From positions 1 to 64,000 of the forward strand of contig NZ_JABFAU010000007.1 of the NCBI RefSeq assembly GCF_017168335.1: a stretch of 64,000 nucleotides of DNA, written 5' to 3'. Under the pieces are notes generated by a model. That model searched no databases, was not told the DNA's origin, and saw nothing but the letters and a program-made list of their open reading frames with translations. This document shows, in pieces, positions 17,235 to 26,368 of this stretch (the stretch's first letter is position 1; each line of letters begins with the position of its first letter). Both the position numbers and the translations under genes were made by a program. Source of the stretch: Rhodococcus sp. KRD162 (GTDB lineage Bacteria; Actinomycetota; Actinomycetes; Mycobacteriales; Mycobacteriaceae).

Positions 17235-18092
17235 TCAGCAGCAGATTGTGGCTCGTGCGGCATCTCTCAGCGCGGTCGATCGCGGGTAGACCTGGTGTAC
17301 TCCAATTCCCACGAGCAAACGTGCAGCGCGCCAGGCACTTGCGCACCCGTTCTTGCACCACGTTGGAACGGACCAGTCGGGAGCACAGACTGGGTCGTTT
17401 GTGTTGCAGACGCTGTTGATCGAGATGTCTTTACTGTCGTTGAAGCGGGTTCCGTTGCTACCTGCGACCACTGGGAGCAACTGGCCGATCCCGAGCGACG
17501 AGCGTGATGCAGAGCCAAAGGGGACCACTCCGCTGTCATCGCCGATGCGATCACCATCACCTACCAGGACCGCACTGCTGACATGGAACTGACGTAGTTG
17601 TGGTGCGTCGAAAAGTTGAATCAAGCGGTGCATAACCATTGCGCCTTGCGAATAGCCTCCGAGCGTCACGGACACGGACTCACATTCGGGCAGTGTCTGC
17701 ACTTGCTGAAGTAGCTTCACGGCCTTGGTGATCCCGTCGGGTATCCCGTCGAAGTAGCCGGTGTTGCCGAACAGAACCAATGGTATCGACGTTACCGAGC
17801 GCGCCGGGTAGTCGACGGCGATGGCGTTCACCTTGTAGTCGGTGGACCCCTTTTCTGCCATAGCGTTGTACACGGCAGTCATTGTTGGTCCCAAGCCGCT
17901 GGATTCGCCCGATCCCCGGGCAGCGATGAGCAAGTGGTCGGCGTTCTTGCACGCTTCACTGACAGTAGTTCGTACCGGGTCCGGCGCGGCAGACGCTGCA
18001 ATTGGATAGACGAACACACTGGCCGTTGCGGCGATAGTGGCTACCAGTAGTGCTCTCATTCCGCGCCGAGAATTTTTGCTTGGCCAATGCAT
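17235..18092 (-). CDS. secreted cutinase-family serine hydrolase
   Basis: A 285-residue protein from ATG 18092, chosen because GGGAG sits 4 nt upstream; longer in-frame starts exist. A signal peptide (MRALLVATIAATASVFVYP...AASA) precedes the mature protein. The catalytic nucleophile lies in GGYSQGAMV, preceded by LLIAARGSGESSG (oxyanion loop), and the Cys pair CNTNDPVC and Asp are in the expected place. Cutinases of mycolata act as esterases or phospholipases on cell-envelope or polymer lipids. The C-terminal 45 residues after VPTW diverge from the family (extra Cys: WCKNGC and a terminal CC). The gene sits in a two-gene cassette between two palindromes. Confidence 0.85.
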   Translation of the reverse strand: MHWPSKNSRRGMRALLVATIAATASVFVYPIAASAAPDPVRTTVSEACKNADHLLIAARGSGESSGLGPTMTAVYNAMAEKGSTDYKVNAIAVDYPARSVTSIPLVLFGNTGYFDGIPDGITKAVKLLQQVQTLPECESVSVTLGGYSQGAMVMHRLIQLFDAPQLRQFHVSSAVLVGDGDRIGDDSGVVPFGSASRSSLGIGQLLPVVAGSNGTRFNDSKDISINSVCNTNDPVCAPDWSVPTWCKNGCASAWRAARLLVGIGVHQVYPRSTALRDAARATICC

Positions 18093-18265
18093 CGGGCTCC
18101 CCTGATTTTCGGCAGACGGCCCCATATGAACCGTCCAGCTTTCGCTGGCAGTGTGCCCCAACGCTGTGCGCGCCTGGATGTATCCAGGGAAAGTTCATAC
18201 GTCTGAATGAGATCCTTGGCCGAAATGTCGATCGGCTAAATAATGCAGCGTGTCAGCGATGACCG

Positions 18266-19084
18266 CTACCGATACACATAGTCGCCGTTCCTTTCAACCA
18301 GCTCACCACTCTGGACCGGAGGTGGCACTGCCCCGCACGCAGTGGCGTAGTCCTCCGCGATATCGGGGTTGGAGTCGCCTGGATTGTCGGCATACCAACC
18401 CGATAGCTGGGCGCACCGTCCATTGTCATTGTCGGAGCCGACCCAACCGAAGAACTCCACAGCTGCAAACCCGACCGCCACGATCACAGCGATCAGGCAC
18501 AGACCAACAAAGGCCATTCCCACGCGCTCGCCTCCAGTAGCTGGCGCGCTGGGATCTCGCACCCACATCCGATCCTTCTCTGACCAGTAGTACCCATGAG
18601 CGCGGGTGAAATTGGACGGAGAATCCGGCCATTTCAAGTCTCGTAGTAGCTCACCTGTCCGCAATTTCTTGTTGGGAGGAATGCCGGGAGGCGAACGCCG
18701 AGCTGGACGAGAATCGCGATTTCGGGTCAGCCTGTTCACGGAGTCTGCTGTTGATGAATCGAGCGCTGCCGTAGCGCTCGGCCCTGCCATCCTGGACCTG
18801 ACCAATGGCACGTATCGTCCTGCCGCAGCAGCAGCTTCGGGCGAAGTCACGAGTACGCAATGCCGGTTCTCTTCGGGGGCGACACCCTCATCGTCGCCGG
18901 GCACATGAAAAGTGACGTACCCCGGCGCTGTCGGTCCTGGGTTGAGAAAAGACACCGATTTGATGTTCCGGTAAGCGATAGTGACCTTGTCCGAGCCCTT
19001 GCCTGCGTCAGGGTCGAATGCCAGCGTCACACCCTGGGAATCGACCGTCACGTTGCCGTCCGAACCTTTATACGTGGTTTCCAC
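18266..19084 (-). CDS. membrane protein with N-terminal PH-like (DUF4429-like) domain
   Basis: A 272-residue protein from GTG 19084, selected because GGAGG lies 6 nt upstream and the coding pattern begins there (VETTYKGSDGNVTVDSQGVT). Residues 1-90 look like a bacterial pleckstrin-homology-like domain (VTIAYRNIKSVSFLNPGPTA, YVTFHVPG). The middle is disordered. One membrane helix (VGMAFVGLCLIAVIVAVGFA) is followed by a Cys-containing extracytoplasmic tail (CAQLSGWYADNP). It precedes the cutinase-like gene on the same strand with 173 bp between them. The function is unknown. Confidence 0.65.
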   Translation of the reverse strand: METTYKGSDGNVTVDSQGVTLAFDPDAGKGSDKVTIAYRNIKSVSFLNPGPTAPGYVTFHVPGDDEGVAPEENRHCVLVTSPEAAAAAGRYVPLVRSRMAGPSATAALDSSTADSVNRLTRNRDSRPARRSPPGIPPNKKLRTGELLRDLKWPDSPSNFTRAHGYYWSEKDRMWVRDPSAPATGGERVGMAFVGLCLIAVIVAVGFAAVEFFGWVGSDNDNGRCAQLSGWYADNPGDSNPDIAEDYATACGAVPPPVQSGELVERNGDYVYR

Positions 19085-19265
19085 AGTCTGCCTCCAGGAT
19101 GGACGATGTGTTCGCCGGAACGTCGTCCACAGCCAACAGACCGTTACAAGCGTTTTCGTCGAGAACAGTGTCTTCACGGTCCCCCGGGTTGCGGCCCTTC
19201 TACGACGGGCCGGCCGGAATCCGCTCGCTGACCTGGCTGATTGGGGAGCACCAAAGATCCCCACC

Positions 19266-19303
19266 TACTGCTGACCGTCAAGATTTCTTGACGGTCAGCA
19301 GTA
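19266..19303. terminator. 38-bp inverted repeat with the shared palindrome core
   Basis: TACTGCTGACCGTCAAGA (19266-19283) and TCTTGACGGTCAGCAGTA (19286-19303) are perfect 18-bp arms around TT. The repeat lies 26 bp beyond the stop of the giant methylase-helicase gene (minus strand), where a terminator is expected. Its core differs by one base from those at 12726 and 17161. Confidence 0.7.
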
Positions 19304-19329
19304 CGTGTCTGGTCGACCGAGGTTTGTCC

Positions 19330-22300
19330 TTAGGTATCGAGGCCGTATTCGTTGTCAGGTTCGTGACCTGGCTCCGGTCCCTCGCGCTCGGTGCCCTTCC
19401 ACGGCTTGGCCGTGTTGGGTCCATCGTCCACAGCGCGGAGGAACTTGCCGGGCCGGGTCGATGTATCGCCCAATCCCAGCTGTTCGTCCGTGACCGCACT
19501 CTGTGCGGCGGCAAGCTGAGCAGCAATTGCTTTGTCGTGCATCATTGCTCGTACATCGTCGGCGCTACCCATCCCGAGGTCTTCGACGAGTGCGGGGGTG
19601 GGGTTGAGCATCAGCGACCACCCCGGCTTGCGTCCTTTCGCTGCCGCGCGTTCGGCACGGGCAGCGTCCCGGGCAAGGGCTTCGGGACTGGTCTCGGCCT
19701 CCTTGATCTCCCGCCGCAGTCGGGCGACTTCGTTCGAGAGATCCTTGAGCTGCACCGCTTTTGGGAAGTCCGACAGCTCGACCAGTTCGAGGTCGTCGAG
19801 GCGCTGTTCGTCTCGATCGAGTGAACGTTCGGCCTTGGCCAGGTCGGTGTCGACGGTGTACGCCATGTTCTCCACCCGCGTGAGCAGACCGAACGAGTGT
19901 TGGCTGCGGTCACCGTCCCCGATCCTCGGATACAGCTCGTGTGCTTCGATCGCTTTCGTCGACGACCCGAGTCCGGAGAACGACAGATACAGCGCACTGG
20001 CCTGGGCGGGACGGGAGGCTTCGATCGGGAATCCGCTCATCTCCGCGATCACCATCGTCTTGGTGAGCCCTTCGCCCTTGAGGGCCTGGTAGGTGCCCTG
20101 CAATGCCGTGGCCATCGCATTCGCGGCGTCGCTGCGCTTGTCGTAGAACTTCCCGCGGATGGTCATGCCTGGCCACTGGTCGACCTCGCGCCGGCCTTTG
20201 AGGATCGGTGCTGCTTCGGTCAATTGGGCGACACGCTGGCGTGCCCGCGGTACTTCGCGGCGCAGCCGGTCGCGGTCACGCTCGATGGAGCGTTGCTCGG
20301 CGAAATGCGAATCCGCTTCGGACTGGAGCTCTTGGAGCTGGGAGTCGAGTTCGATCTGCTGGATGTACCGATCGTCACCGGTGGCGAGGGCCTTGGTCAT
20401 GGCCGAGTTCTCGGCGAGCGAGTCGCTGTCGAGGTCGACCACGCGGCGCATCGAGCGGTCCGCTTTCTTGAGCTGTTCGATGAAGTGCGCCTTGCGGTGC
20501 ACGGTCTGCCACATCACGGTGTCGAAGGTCTTCTCGGCGACGTAGTTGAACACCTTCACATGCGCGTTCTGGTTGCCCTGCCGGATGATTCGGCCCTCGC
20601 GTTGTTCGAGGTCGGCCGGTCGCCACGGCACGTCGACGTGGTGCAGCGCGATCGCGCGGTCCTGGATGTTGGTGCCGGTGCCCATCTTCTCGGTGGACCC
20701 GAACACCACCGATACCTTTCCGGTGCGGCACATCTCGAACAAGCGGGCCTTCTCCGACGGCTTCGGGTAGTCGTGAACGTAGGCGATCTGCGCGGGCTCC
20801 ATTCCGCCGGCGAGCAACTCCGCGCGGATCCCGTCGTAGATCGACCACGACCCGTCGGCTTTCGGGGTGGAGCGGTCGCAGAACACGATCTGCAACGCAC
20901 CCGGCGTCGGGTGAGGTTCACCGGAGGAATCGAGATACGTGTTCTCGCTCGATTCGTTGTGCACGTCCAGGATTCGCTGCGCGACGATATGCGCCCGGGA
21001 ATGCTCCGGCGGTGCCGGATCGAGATGCGCGACCCTCGGGTCGAGGGTGGCGTTGCGGCCGTCGTTGGCGACCTTGAGCGCATTGTCGATATCTGGGCGT
21101 TTGGCGTCGACATGGTCGGCGCGATACCCGAGGTCGGCGATGAAGTCCTGCACTTCCAGGGCCGGGGTAAACGTGACGTCGGTGTTTCGGCCACCGTCCT
21201 TGACCGGCAGGTTCGCCGGCACCTGATCACGGGTGACCGCGTCGGTGTAGACACTCGTCATCCCGATGAGATCACCGACGTTGGTGAATTCACCGACCCG
21301 AGTCACTGCCCGCAGTCTCGATCCGGACGAGTTCAGCTCGACCCGCTCGACGGTATCGGTGAATGTTGCTCCCCAATCGTTGATCTGGGCGACCCCGGCG
21401 TCCTTGAGCAGATCAGGACGCAGGTAGTGCTGCATCACCCACAGCTCGGCGAGGGAGTTCGCGACGGGGGTGCCGGTGGCGAACGTGGCCACGCGTTCGA
21501 CGTACTCCTCCGGCGGGATGCCCTTGGTGATCGCTTCCTCGCGGCGCATCGACCGCAGATAGTTCAGCTTGAGGTCCATGTCGGTGGCCCGGTGCGAGCC
21601 TTCGTTGGCGAGCTCGGTGACCCCGGACGCGCGGGCGAGATTCTTGAACTCGTGTGCTTCGTCGATGAAAAGGTAGTCGCAGCCCGACGCCTCGAACGTC
21701 AGCCCTCGGTCCTTCCCGGCCTGTTCGAGCGCGGTTTCGAGTTTTTCTTCGAGCCTGGTCTTCATCGCTTCGAGTCGTTTGATGGTCAGATCTGACGTCG
21801 CGTCGACCAGCGCTGCATCGAGATCGGCGACTTGGGTGCGGATGTACTCGGCTTTGGTGCCGGGATCGACCCCGATCGAGGAGAACGCCGACCGCGGCAC
21901 GATCACCATGTCCCAGTCCTGCGAGGCCGACTGTGCAACGAGCAACCGGCGCCCTTCGGCGTCGGTGGCCGCCGATCCGGACAGGATTCGCGCGCCGGGA
22001 TACCACTGCCCGGCCTCGCGAACGACCTGGTCGATGATGTGGTTGGGCACCACCACCCACGGCTTGTCGGCCAGCCCGAGGCGCTTGAGCTCCATCGCAC
22101 CCATGAGGATGGTGCCGGTCTTGCCGGCCCCGACGACGTGATCGAGCAGCACCGTCGGCTCGGAAACGATCCGAGCGGCGGCGTCGCGTTGGTACGGGTA
22201 CGGCGAATACTTCTCACCCAGGCCCGGGAAGGCCATGTGCGCGCCCGAATGCACGGGCGCGACAAGCGAATTGAACTTGTCGTTGTAGATGTCGAGGAGC

Positions 22301-25300
22301 TGTTCGCGGCGCACCTCGTCGGCGTGCAGTGCCCACTGCCCGAACTCCTGGGCAAGCCGCCGGGCCTTTGATTGGGCGGCGCGTGTCGCGGCATCGTGCA
22401 CCGTCGGCGCGCCGGCACTCTCGCGGAACTCTTTGGAGCTGGTGATCTCGATCGGGTCGCTGTTGAGCAGATCGGTGAGCATCGCGGGCCAGCCGTAGTC
22501 CCCGGCGCGCATACCGGCGTTGCCGATACCGCGGTCCTCGGCCGGGCGGTGCTCGAAGTTGTATTTCGTCGACCACGATCCGCGTTTGGGTACCAGACCC
22601 CACTTGAGATCCTGTTCACCCGCACCCGGATAGTGATCGACCGCCACGGTCCATCGCCCCGATGCCCGCTCGATGGTGACCGGAACATCGGCCGGTACCT
22701 CGAAGGTCTCGCGGACGAACTGGGTGTAGGTCTCGATCGGCACCCACGGCGCACCGAGAGCGACATCGACTTCGGTCTTGCGCGGCGGGATGACCGCGGT
22801 CAAGGCGTCGACGTTGGCTTGGTAGCGGGGATCGAGGGCGGCGATCTCTTCGGCGTCGGCGAGCTTGGTGCGGACATTGCCCGACAGGTACGTCGACGAG
22901 GACACCCACCGGGTCGGGTCGGTCAGAGTGCGGAAGGCGCGTCCCTCCATCTGGGTCTCGGCGTGCTCGACGGTGGTTCCGAGTAGTTCGGCGATCCGAC
23001 CGACATCGAGGCGGGCCTGTTCGTCGAGGCTGATGGCCATCGCCTCGTCGACCGTCTCGGCGTGGCTGCGCAGCTCACGCGAATGCAGGACGTCGGTGTG
23101 GAAGATCGCCGCCTTGCGGGCGGTCATGGTCTCCTCGTCGAAATGCTCGAGGGAGAGCACCGCAGCGAACGTCGGATCGGTGCGTAGCGCTTTACCGAGG
23201 TGGCTCTGCAGCTTGGTGGGCTGGCGCGGGTTGATCCACGCATCGTCGGACAGCCGGTCGTAGACGTCTTCGGGAACCTCACCGGCATACGGGTCGCCGG
23301 CGACCCCTTCGTCCTTACGCCAGGTGTCGATCGACTTCGCCAGAGCGGCGTCGTGCTGCGATTCGGTGAGGTCCTTGGGCGTTGTCATGGTGAACCGGTT
23401 GATCGGGCCGTAGCGGGCAACGTAGGCGTCGTACTGCTCACCCAGGATCTCCCGCAGCGCTTGCCGTTGACTGGGGTCGGTGGGGCCACGATGGGAGTCG
23501 ATGAGGGCGTGGGTGGTGTCGCGGAGCGCGAGCAGCTCGCCCCATTCGGCGACCTGCTTGGCTCCGCGAGTGTTCACCGGCTCCCAGTCGCGCGAATTCC
23601 AGCGTTCGATGATCTCCATCTGCGCGTCGTGTCGCAGCGTTCCCACCGCGAGCTCGTCCTCGGCCGGTCCGTTCCCGATCGCCAGCAGTCCGCGCTCGAA
23701 GTCCTCCCGGGTCGGGCCGAGGGTGTCGCGCCACGATGCGGTGAGCCCGAGCCCGAGCCCGTCGGCCTTCGCGACATCGACGATCGCGGTGAGCCGATCC
23801 TCGACCAGGGAAGCGAGGTCGACGTCGCTGTCGGGGGCGTCGACGGACAGAGTCTCGTTGCCGTACTGGCCGTGCCCGACCCGTAGCTCACCGAGCACCC
23901 ATTCCGGGTGGTCGGTGTAGACGGCATTGATCGGCACACCCTTGTCCTCGCCGGCATCGTCGAAGGCAGTGGCGTTCTCGAGCTGCAGGAACCGTTCTGT
24001 CAGCGGCGCAGGCTTCACCCCGTCGGCGCGGCGACGGAACACGAGAATGTCGGTGACGACCTCCGTCCCGGCGACACGGCGGAACGCGTTGGACGGCAAC
24101 CTCACTGCCCCGACGAGGTCGCCGAGGGCGGCGATGTCGCGGCGGGCCCGCTGGTTCTGGGCGTCGAGGGTGAAGCGGGAGGTCAGGACGGTGACATAGC
24201 CGCCGGGTGCGGTCATCGCCAACGATTTGACGATGAAGTGGTTGTGGATCGAGTGCTTGGCCTGATTGTGGACCGGGTCGTAGAGCCGGTAGTCCCCGAA
24301 CGGGACGTTGCCGATCGCCGCGGTGAACGAGGATGCCGGTGCGGTGGTCTTCTCGAATCCCTCGGCGCGGATCTGCGCCGACGGGTTCAACGCCGCGGCG
24401 ATCGCGGCAGTGGTGGCGTCGAGCTCCACCCCGACCATCTGCGCCGAGCCAGGGGAGTGGGCGATGAACGTTCCCGACCCGCAACCCGGTTCGAGGACAC
24501 GACCGCCGGAGAACCCGGCCCGGATCGTCGCCTTCCACATCGCCGCAGCGATGGCCGGGTCGGTGTAGTGAGCGTTGAGGATGGTCCGCTGCGCCTGCGC
24601 CCACGCTGAGTCGTCCAGCAACGAACGGATCTGCTCGCGTTCGGCCGCCCAATCGTCGCGGCGCGGGTCGAAGACCTGCGGGGTCGCACCCCAACTCGAC
24701 CACCGAGCCAGCACTGCTTGCTCGTCGGCGGTGGCGTACCGATCCTGCGCGGTCACAGCCGCGAGCACCCGTAGGGCTTCGATGTTCGCTGCCACACGGG
24801 CTTTCGCTCCGGACGGAACCAGAATCTCGGTGCCGGGCCGGAAGTCGACGGGCTCGACATTCCACAGGCGCTCGGCGACCGTCTGAGTGTCGACCGCCGT
24901 CCCTTCGGCGGTATCCGGTACCGCTGTCGTCGCCGCAGGTTCGGGTGTCGGTTCGGCTGTGGGGGAGTCGATCTCGACTGCAGTTGGGGGAGTGCTCTGA
25001 GTGGGGAGGAGTTGATCGACGCGGCGGCCGTCGACGGCGATCAGGTGCCGACTCTGGTTGCCGAAGTTCACCGCCGCAGCGTGATCGTCGGGCCCGAGAG
25101 TCTTCTGATTCTCTTCCGGAATCAGCGACACATCGCCCGCGCGCCGCAGCTCCATCAGCGCATCGGTGACCTGCTCACCGGTCAGTGACCCGTCGAGGTC
25201 GGCGCGGATCCGCGCCAACCGCACGTACGCTTCGTCCTCGCGCGCGAGCCGGCCGTAGGCGTCGCGCACCAGGTCCGTCGCCGACGGCATCGGTGCGACA

Positions 25301-26187
25301 GCGTCGACGGCGACGTCAGGGGCGACCTCCGGTGCGGGCTGGAGCTCGCGCCCCTGTCGGGATGCGGCGTCGGCGGCGAGGATCTCGGGATCGACCGGTG
25401 CCGGTAGCGGTGTGCCGCCGACATCGACGGCAGCCGGGTCGATCGGCGCTGCACCGTCGGCGTCGAACGAGAACAGATCGAGCTGGGCGTCGGATTCGCT
25501 GCGGCGGTTTACTTTCCGCTTGCCGCGTGCTCGGCCACCCTCTCGTCGAGCAGGCTCGTGAACGACGGATACAGCGGGTGCTCGGTCGACGTCGGGTAGG
25601 GCTGGTCGTCCTCCATCCTCGCCGCCAGCAGGTGCACCGCGTAGTACTGGAACCGACTCGGCTTGTCCTTCCACAACAGCCGCATCAGCCGCCGAGTCGA
25701 CTCGATCGGGTCCTCGCAGTTCAGCGGGTTGCGCCACCGCTCCGGATCGCTCTTGTGGACCTGAATCCGCGCCCGATCCCGTTCCGCTTCCGCTTCGGGG
25801 CTCTCCTGATCCGGCGGGTAGGCCTCCATCTCCTTCGGGAGCTGGCCGTAGATCTCCTCGTTGATCACGAAGTCCGTCGCCTGCGCCCACGCCTGGTTGA
25901 TCAACCCGACCTTCTCCATGTACGGGGGCGGTTGGCCGTTGTCGCGCATGTAGTTCCGCAGCACCTGCTGTTCCATGTTGATCTTCATGTTGTCGATCCG
26001 CTCCGCGATCCGCTCGCTCTCGCTCTCGAGGAACGCCTGTTGATCGGTCGGGCTCAACTCCGGTGGCAGCCCCTGGTGCTGGAGGTAGAGCTTCATGATG
26101 TCTTGCGTTATCGGGTCGATCATGGGTGTCACTGTCCTCTGTCTCGGCGAACAAATCGAGTTGGAAATCGTCGGAATCTTTGGCCAC
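19330..26187 (-). CDS. DNA methylase and SNF2-type helicase (DarB-like anti-restriction protein)
   Basis: A giant protein, about 2285 residues if translation starts at GTG 26187 (AGGAG 8 nt upstream, MAKDSDDFQLDLFAETED). The unquestioned coding part begins near 25508 (SDAQLDLFSFDADG). The N6-adenine methylase has motif I EPGCGSGTF (nt about 24490) and motif IV NVPFGDY. The SNF2 helicase has Walker A VGAGKTGT (about 22137), FIDEAHEF, and motif VI QREGRIIRQGN (about 20590). This fusion occurs on conjugative elements and phages (P1 DarB family) and is linked to protecting incoming DNA from restriction. Between 25509 and 26123 this frame overlaps a better-looking gene, so the true start is unresolved. 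Two QLDLF clamp-type motifs are present. Confidence 0.85.
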   Translation of the reverse strand: MAKDSDDFQLDLFAETEDSDTHDRPDNARHHEALPPAPGAATGVEPDRSTGVPRERERADRGADRQHEDQHGTAGAAELHARQRPTAPVHGEGRVDQPGVGAGDGLRDQRGDLRPAPEGDGGLPAGSGEPRSGSGTGSGADSGPQERSGAVAQPAELRGPDRVDSAADAAVVEGQAESVPVLRGAPAGGEDGGRPALPDVDRAPAVSVVHEPARREGGRARGKRKVNRRSESDAQLDLFSFDADGAAPIDPAAVDVGGTPLPAPVDPEILAADAASRQGRELQPAPEVAPDVAVDAVAPMPSATDLVRDAYGRLAREDEAYVRLARIRADLDGSLTGEQVTDALMELRRAGDVSLIPEENQKTLGPDDHAAAVNFGNQSRHLIAVDGRRVDQLLPTQSTPPTAVEIDSPTAEPTPEPAATTAVPDTAEGTAVDTQTVAERLWNVEPVDFRPGTEILVPSGAKARVAANIEALRVLAAVTAQDRYATADEQAVLARWSSWGATPQVFDPRRDDWAAEREQIRSLLDDSAWAQAQRTILNAHYTDPAIAAAMWKATIRAGFSGGRVLEPGCGSGTFIAHSPGSAQMVGVELDATTAAIAAALNPSAQIRAEGFEKTTAPASSFTAAIGNVPFGDYRLYDPVHNQAKHSIHNHFIVKSLAMTAPGGYVTVLTSRFTLDAQNQRARRDIAALGDLVGAVRLPSNAFRRVAGTEVVTDILVFRRRADGVKPAPLTERFLQLENATAFDDAGEDKGVPINAVYTDHPEWVLGELRVGHGQYGNETLSVDAPDSDVDLASLVEDRLTAIVDVAKADGLGLGLTASWRDTLGPTREDFERGLLAIGNGPAEDELAVGTLRHDAQMEIIERWNSRDWEPVNTRGAKQVAEWGELLALRDTTHALIDSHRGPTDPSQRQALREILGEQYDAYVARYGPINRFTMTTPKDLTESQHDAALAKSIDTWRKDEGVAGDPYAGEVPEDVYDRLSDDAWINPRQPTKLQSHLGKALRTDPTFAAVLSLEHFDEETMTARKAAIFHTDVLHSRELRSHAETVDEAMAISLDEQARLDVGRIAELLGTTVEHAETQMEGRAFRTLTDPTRWVSSSTYLSGNVRTKLADAEEIAALDPRYQANVDALTAVIPPRKTEVDVALGAPWVPIETYTQFVRETFEVPADVPVTIERASGRWTVAVDHYPGAGEQDLKWGLVPKRGSWSTKYNFEHRPAEDRGIGNAGMRAGDYGWPAMLTDLLNSDPIEITSSKEFRESAGAPTVHDAATRAAQSKARRLAQEFGQWALHADEVRREQLLDIYNDKFNSLVAPVHSGAHMAFPGLGEKYSPYPYQRDAAARIVSEPTVLLDHVVGAGKTGTILMGAMELKRLGLADKPWVVVPNHIIDQVVREAGQWYPGARILSGSAATDAEGRRLLVAQSASQDWDMVIVPRSAFSSIGVDPGTKAEYIRTQVADLDAALVDATSDLTIKRLEAMKTRLEEKLETALEQAGKDRGLTFEASGCDYLFIDEAHEFKNLARASGVTELANEGSHRATDMDLKLNYLRSMRREEAITKGIPPEEYVERVATFATGTPVANSLAELWVMQHYLRPDLLKDAGVAQINDWGATFTDTVERVELNSSGSRLRAVTRVGEFTNVGDLIGMTSVYTDAVTRDQVPANLPVKDGGRNTDVTFTPALEVQDFIADLGYRADHVDAKRPDIDNALKVANDGRNATLDPRVAHLDPAPPEHSRAHIVAQRILDVHNESSENTYLDSSGEPHPTPGALQIVFCDRSTPKADGSWSIYDGIRAELLAGGMEPAQIAYVHDYPKPSEKARLFEMCRTGKVSVVFGSTEKMGTGTNIQDRAIALHHVDVPWRPADLEQREGRIIRQGNQNAHVKVFNYVAEKTFDTVMWQTVHRKAHFIEQLKKADRSMRRVVDLDSDSLAENSAMTKALATGDDRYIQQIELDSQLQELQSEADSHFAEQRSIERDRDRLRREVPRARQRVAQLTEAAPILKGRREVDQWPGMTIRGKFYDKRSDAANAMATALQGTYQALKGEGLTKTMVIAEMSGFPIEASRPAQASALYLSFSGLGSSTKAIEAHELYPRIGDGDRSQHSFGLLTRVENMAYTVDTDLAKAERSLDRDEQRLDDLELVELSDFPKAVQLKDLSNEVARLRREIKEAETSPEALARDAARAERAAAKGRKPGWSLMLNPTPALVEDLGMGSADDVRAMMHDKAIAAQLAAAQSAVTDEQLGLGDTSTRPGKFLRAVDDGPNTAKPWKGTEREGPEPGHEPDNEYGLDT
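25509..26123 (-). CDS. helical hypothetical protein overlapping the methylase-helicase 5' region
   Basis: A 204-residue product (MIDPITQDIMKLYLQHQGLP). Its composition is clearly protein-like, unlike the Gly/Arg/Pro-rich overlapping frame. The long helical part ERIAERIDNMKINMEQQVLR, then NQAWAQATDFVINEEI, loosely resembles transposon TnpV-type proteins. The C-terminus is HPLYPSFTSLLDERVAEHAA. The ATG at 26123 has only a distant GAGG, while a strong ribosome site serves GTG 26187 in another frame. It ends GGA AAG TAA exactly where the methylase-helicase frame becomes convincing, at -1 relative to this frame. The function is unknown. Confidence 0.7.
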   Translation of the reverse strand: MIDPITQDIMKLYLQHQGLPPELSPTDQQAFLESESERIAERIDNMKINMEQQVLRNYMRDNGQPPPYMEKVGLINQAWAQATDFVINEEIYGQLPKEMEAYPPDQESPEAEAERDRARIQVHKSDPERWRNPLNCEDPIESTRRLMRLLWKDKPSRFQYYAVHLLAARMEDDQPYPTSTEHPLYPSFTSLLDERVAEHAASGK

Positions 26188-26299
26188 AGCGTGCGCTCCT
26201 GAAGTCGGGCGAGAGGTGTATGCGACCCGCGCAACCCGAGGCCGGGTGGGGGTCGTTAACGTCGTCGTCGGCTGGAGGCGCAATCTCCGGCCATTAAGG

Positions 26300-26331
26300 G
26301 CCCTGGTGGGTCATGCAGGATCCACCAGGGC
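26300..26331 (-). terminator. hairpin after the coupling-protein operon
   Basis: GCCCTGGTGG (26300-26309) pairs with CCACCAGGGC (26322-26331) around 12 nt, located 38 bp beyond the DUF4913 stop on the minus strand. Confidence 0.65.
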
Positions 26332-26368
26332 TTCTGGCTGTTTCGGGTCAGGGGTTGTGTCAGGTTTT

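Noticed and set aside
19897-21795. A 632-codon plus-strand frame opposite the methylase-helicase gene
   Set aside because: Antisense shadow; the minus-strand frame carries the helicase motifs.
25509-26123. Dismissing the 204-residue gene as a shadow of the giant open frame
   Set aside because: Its composition is the more natural of the two frames here; it is the giant frame that looks like a shadow over this interval.
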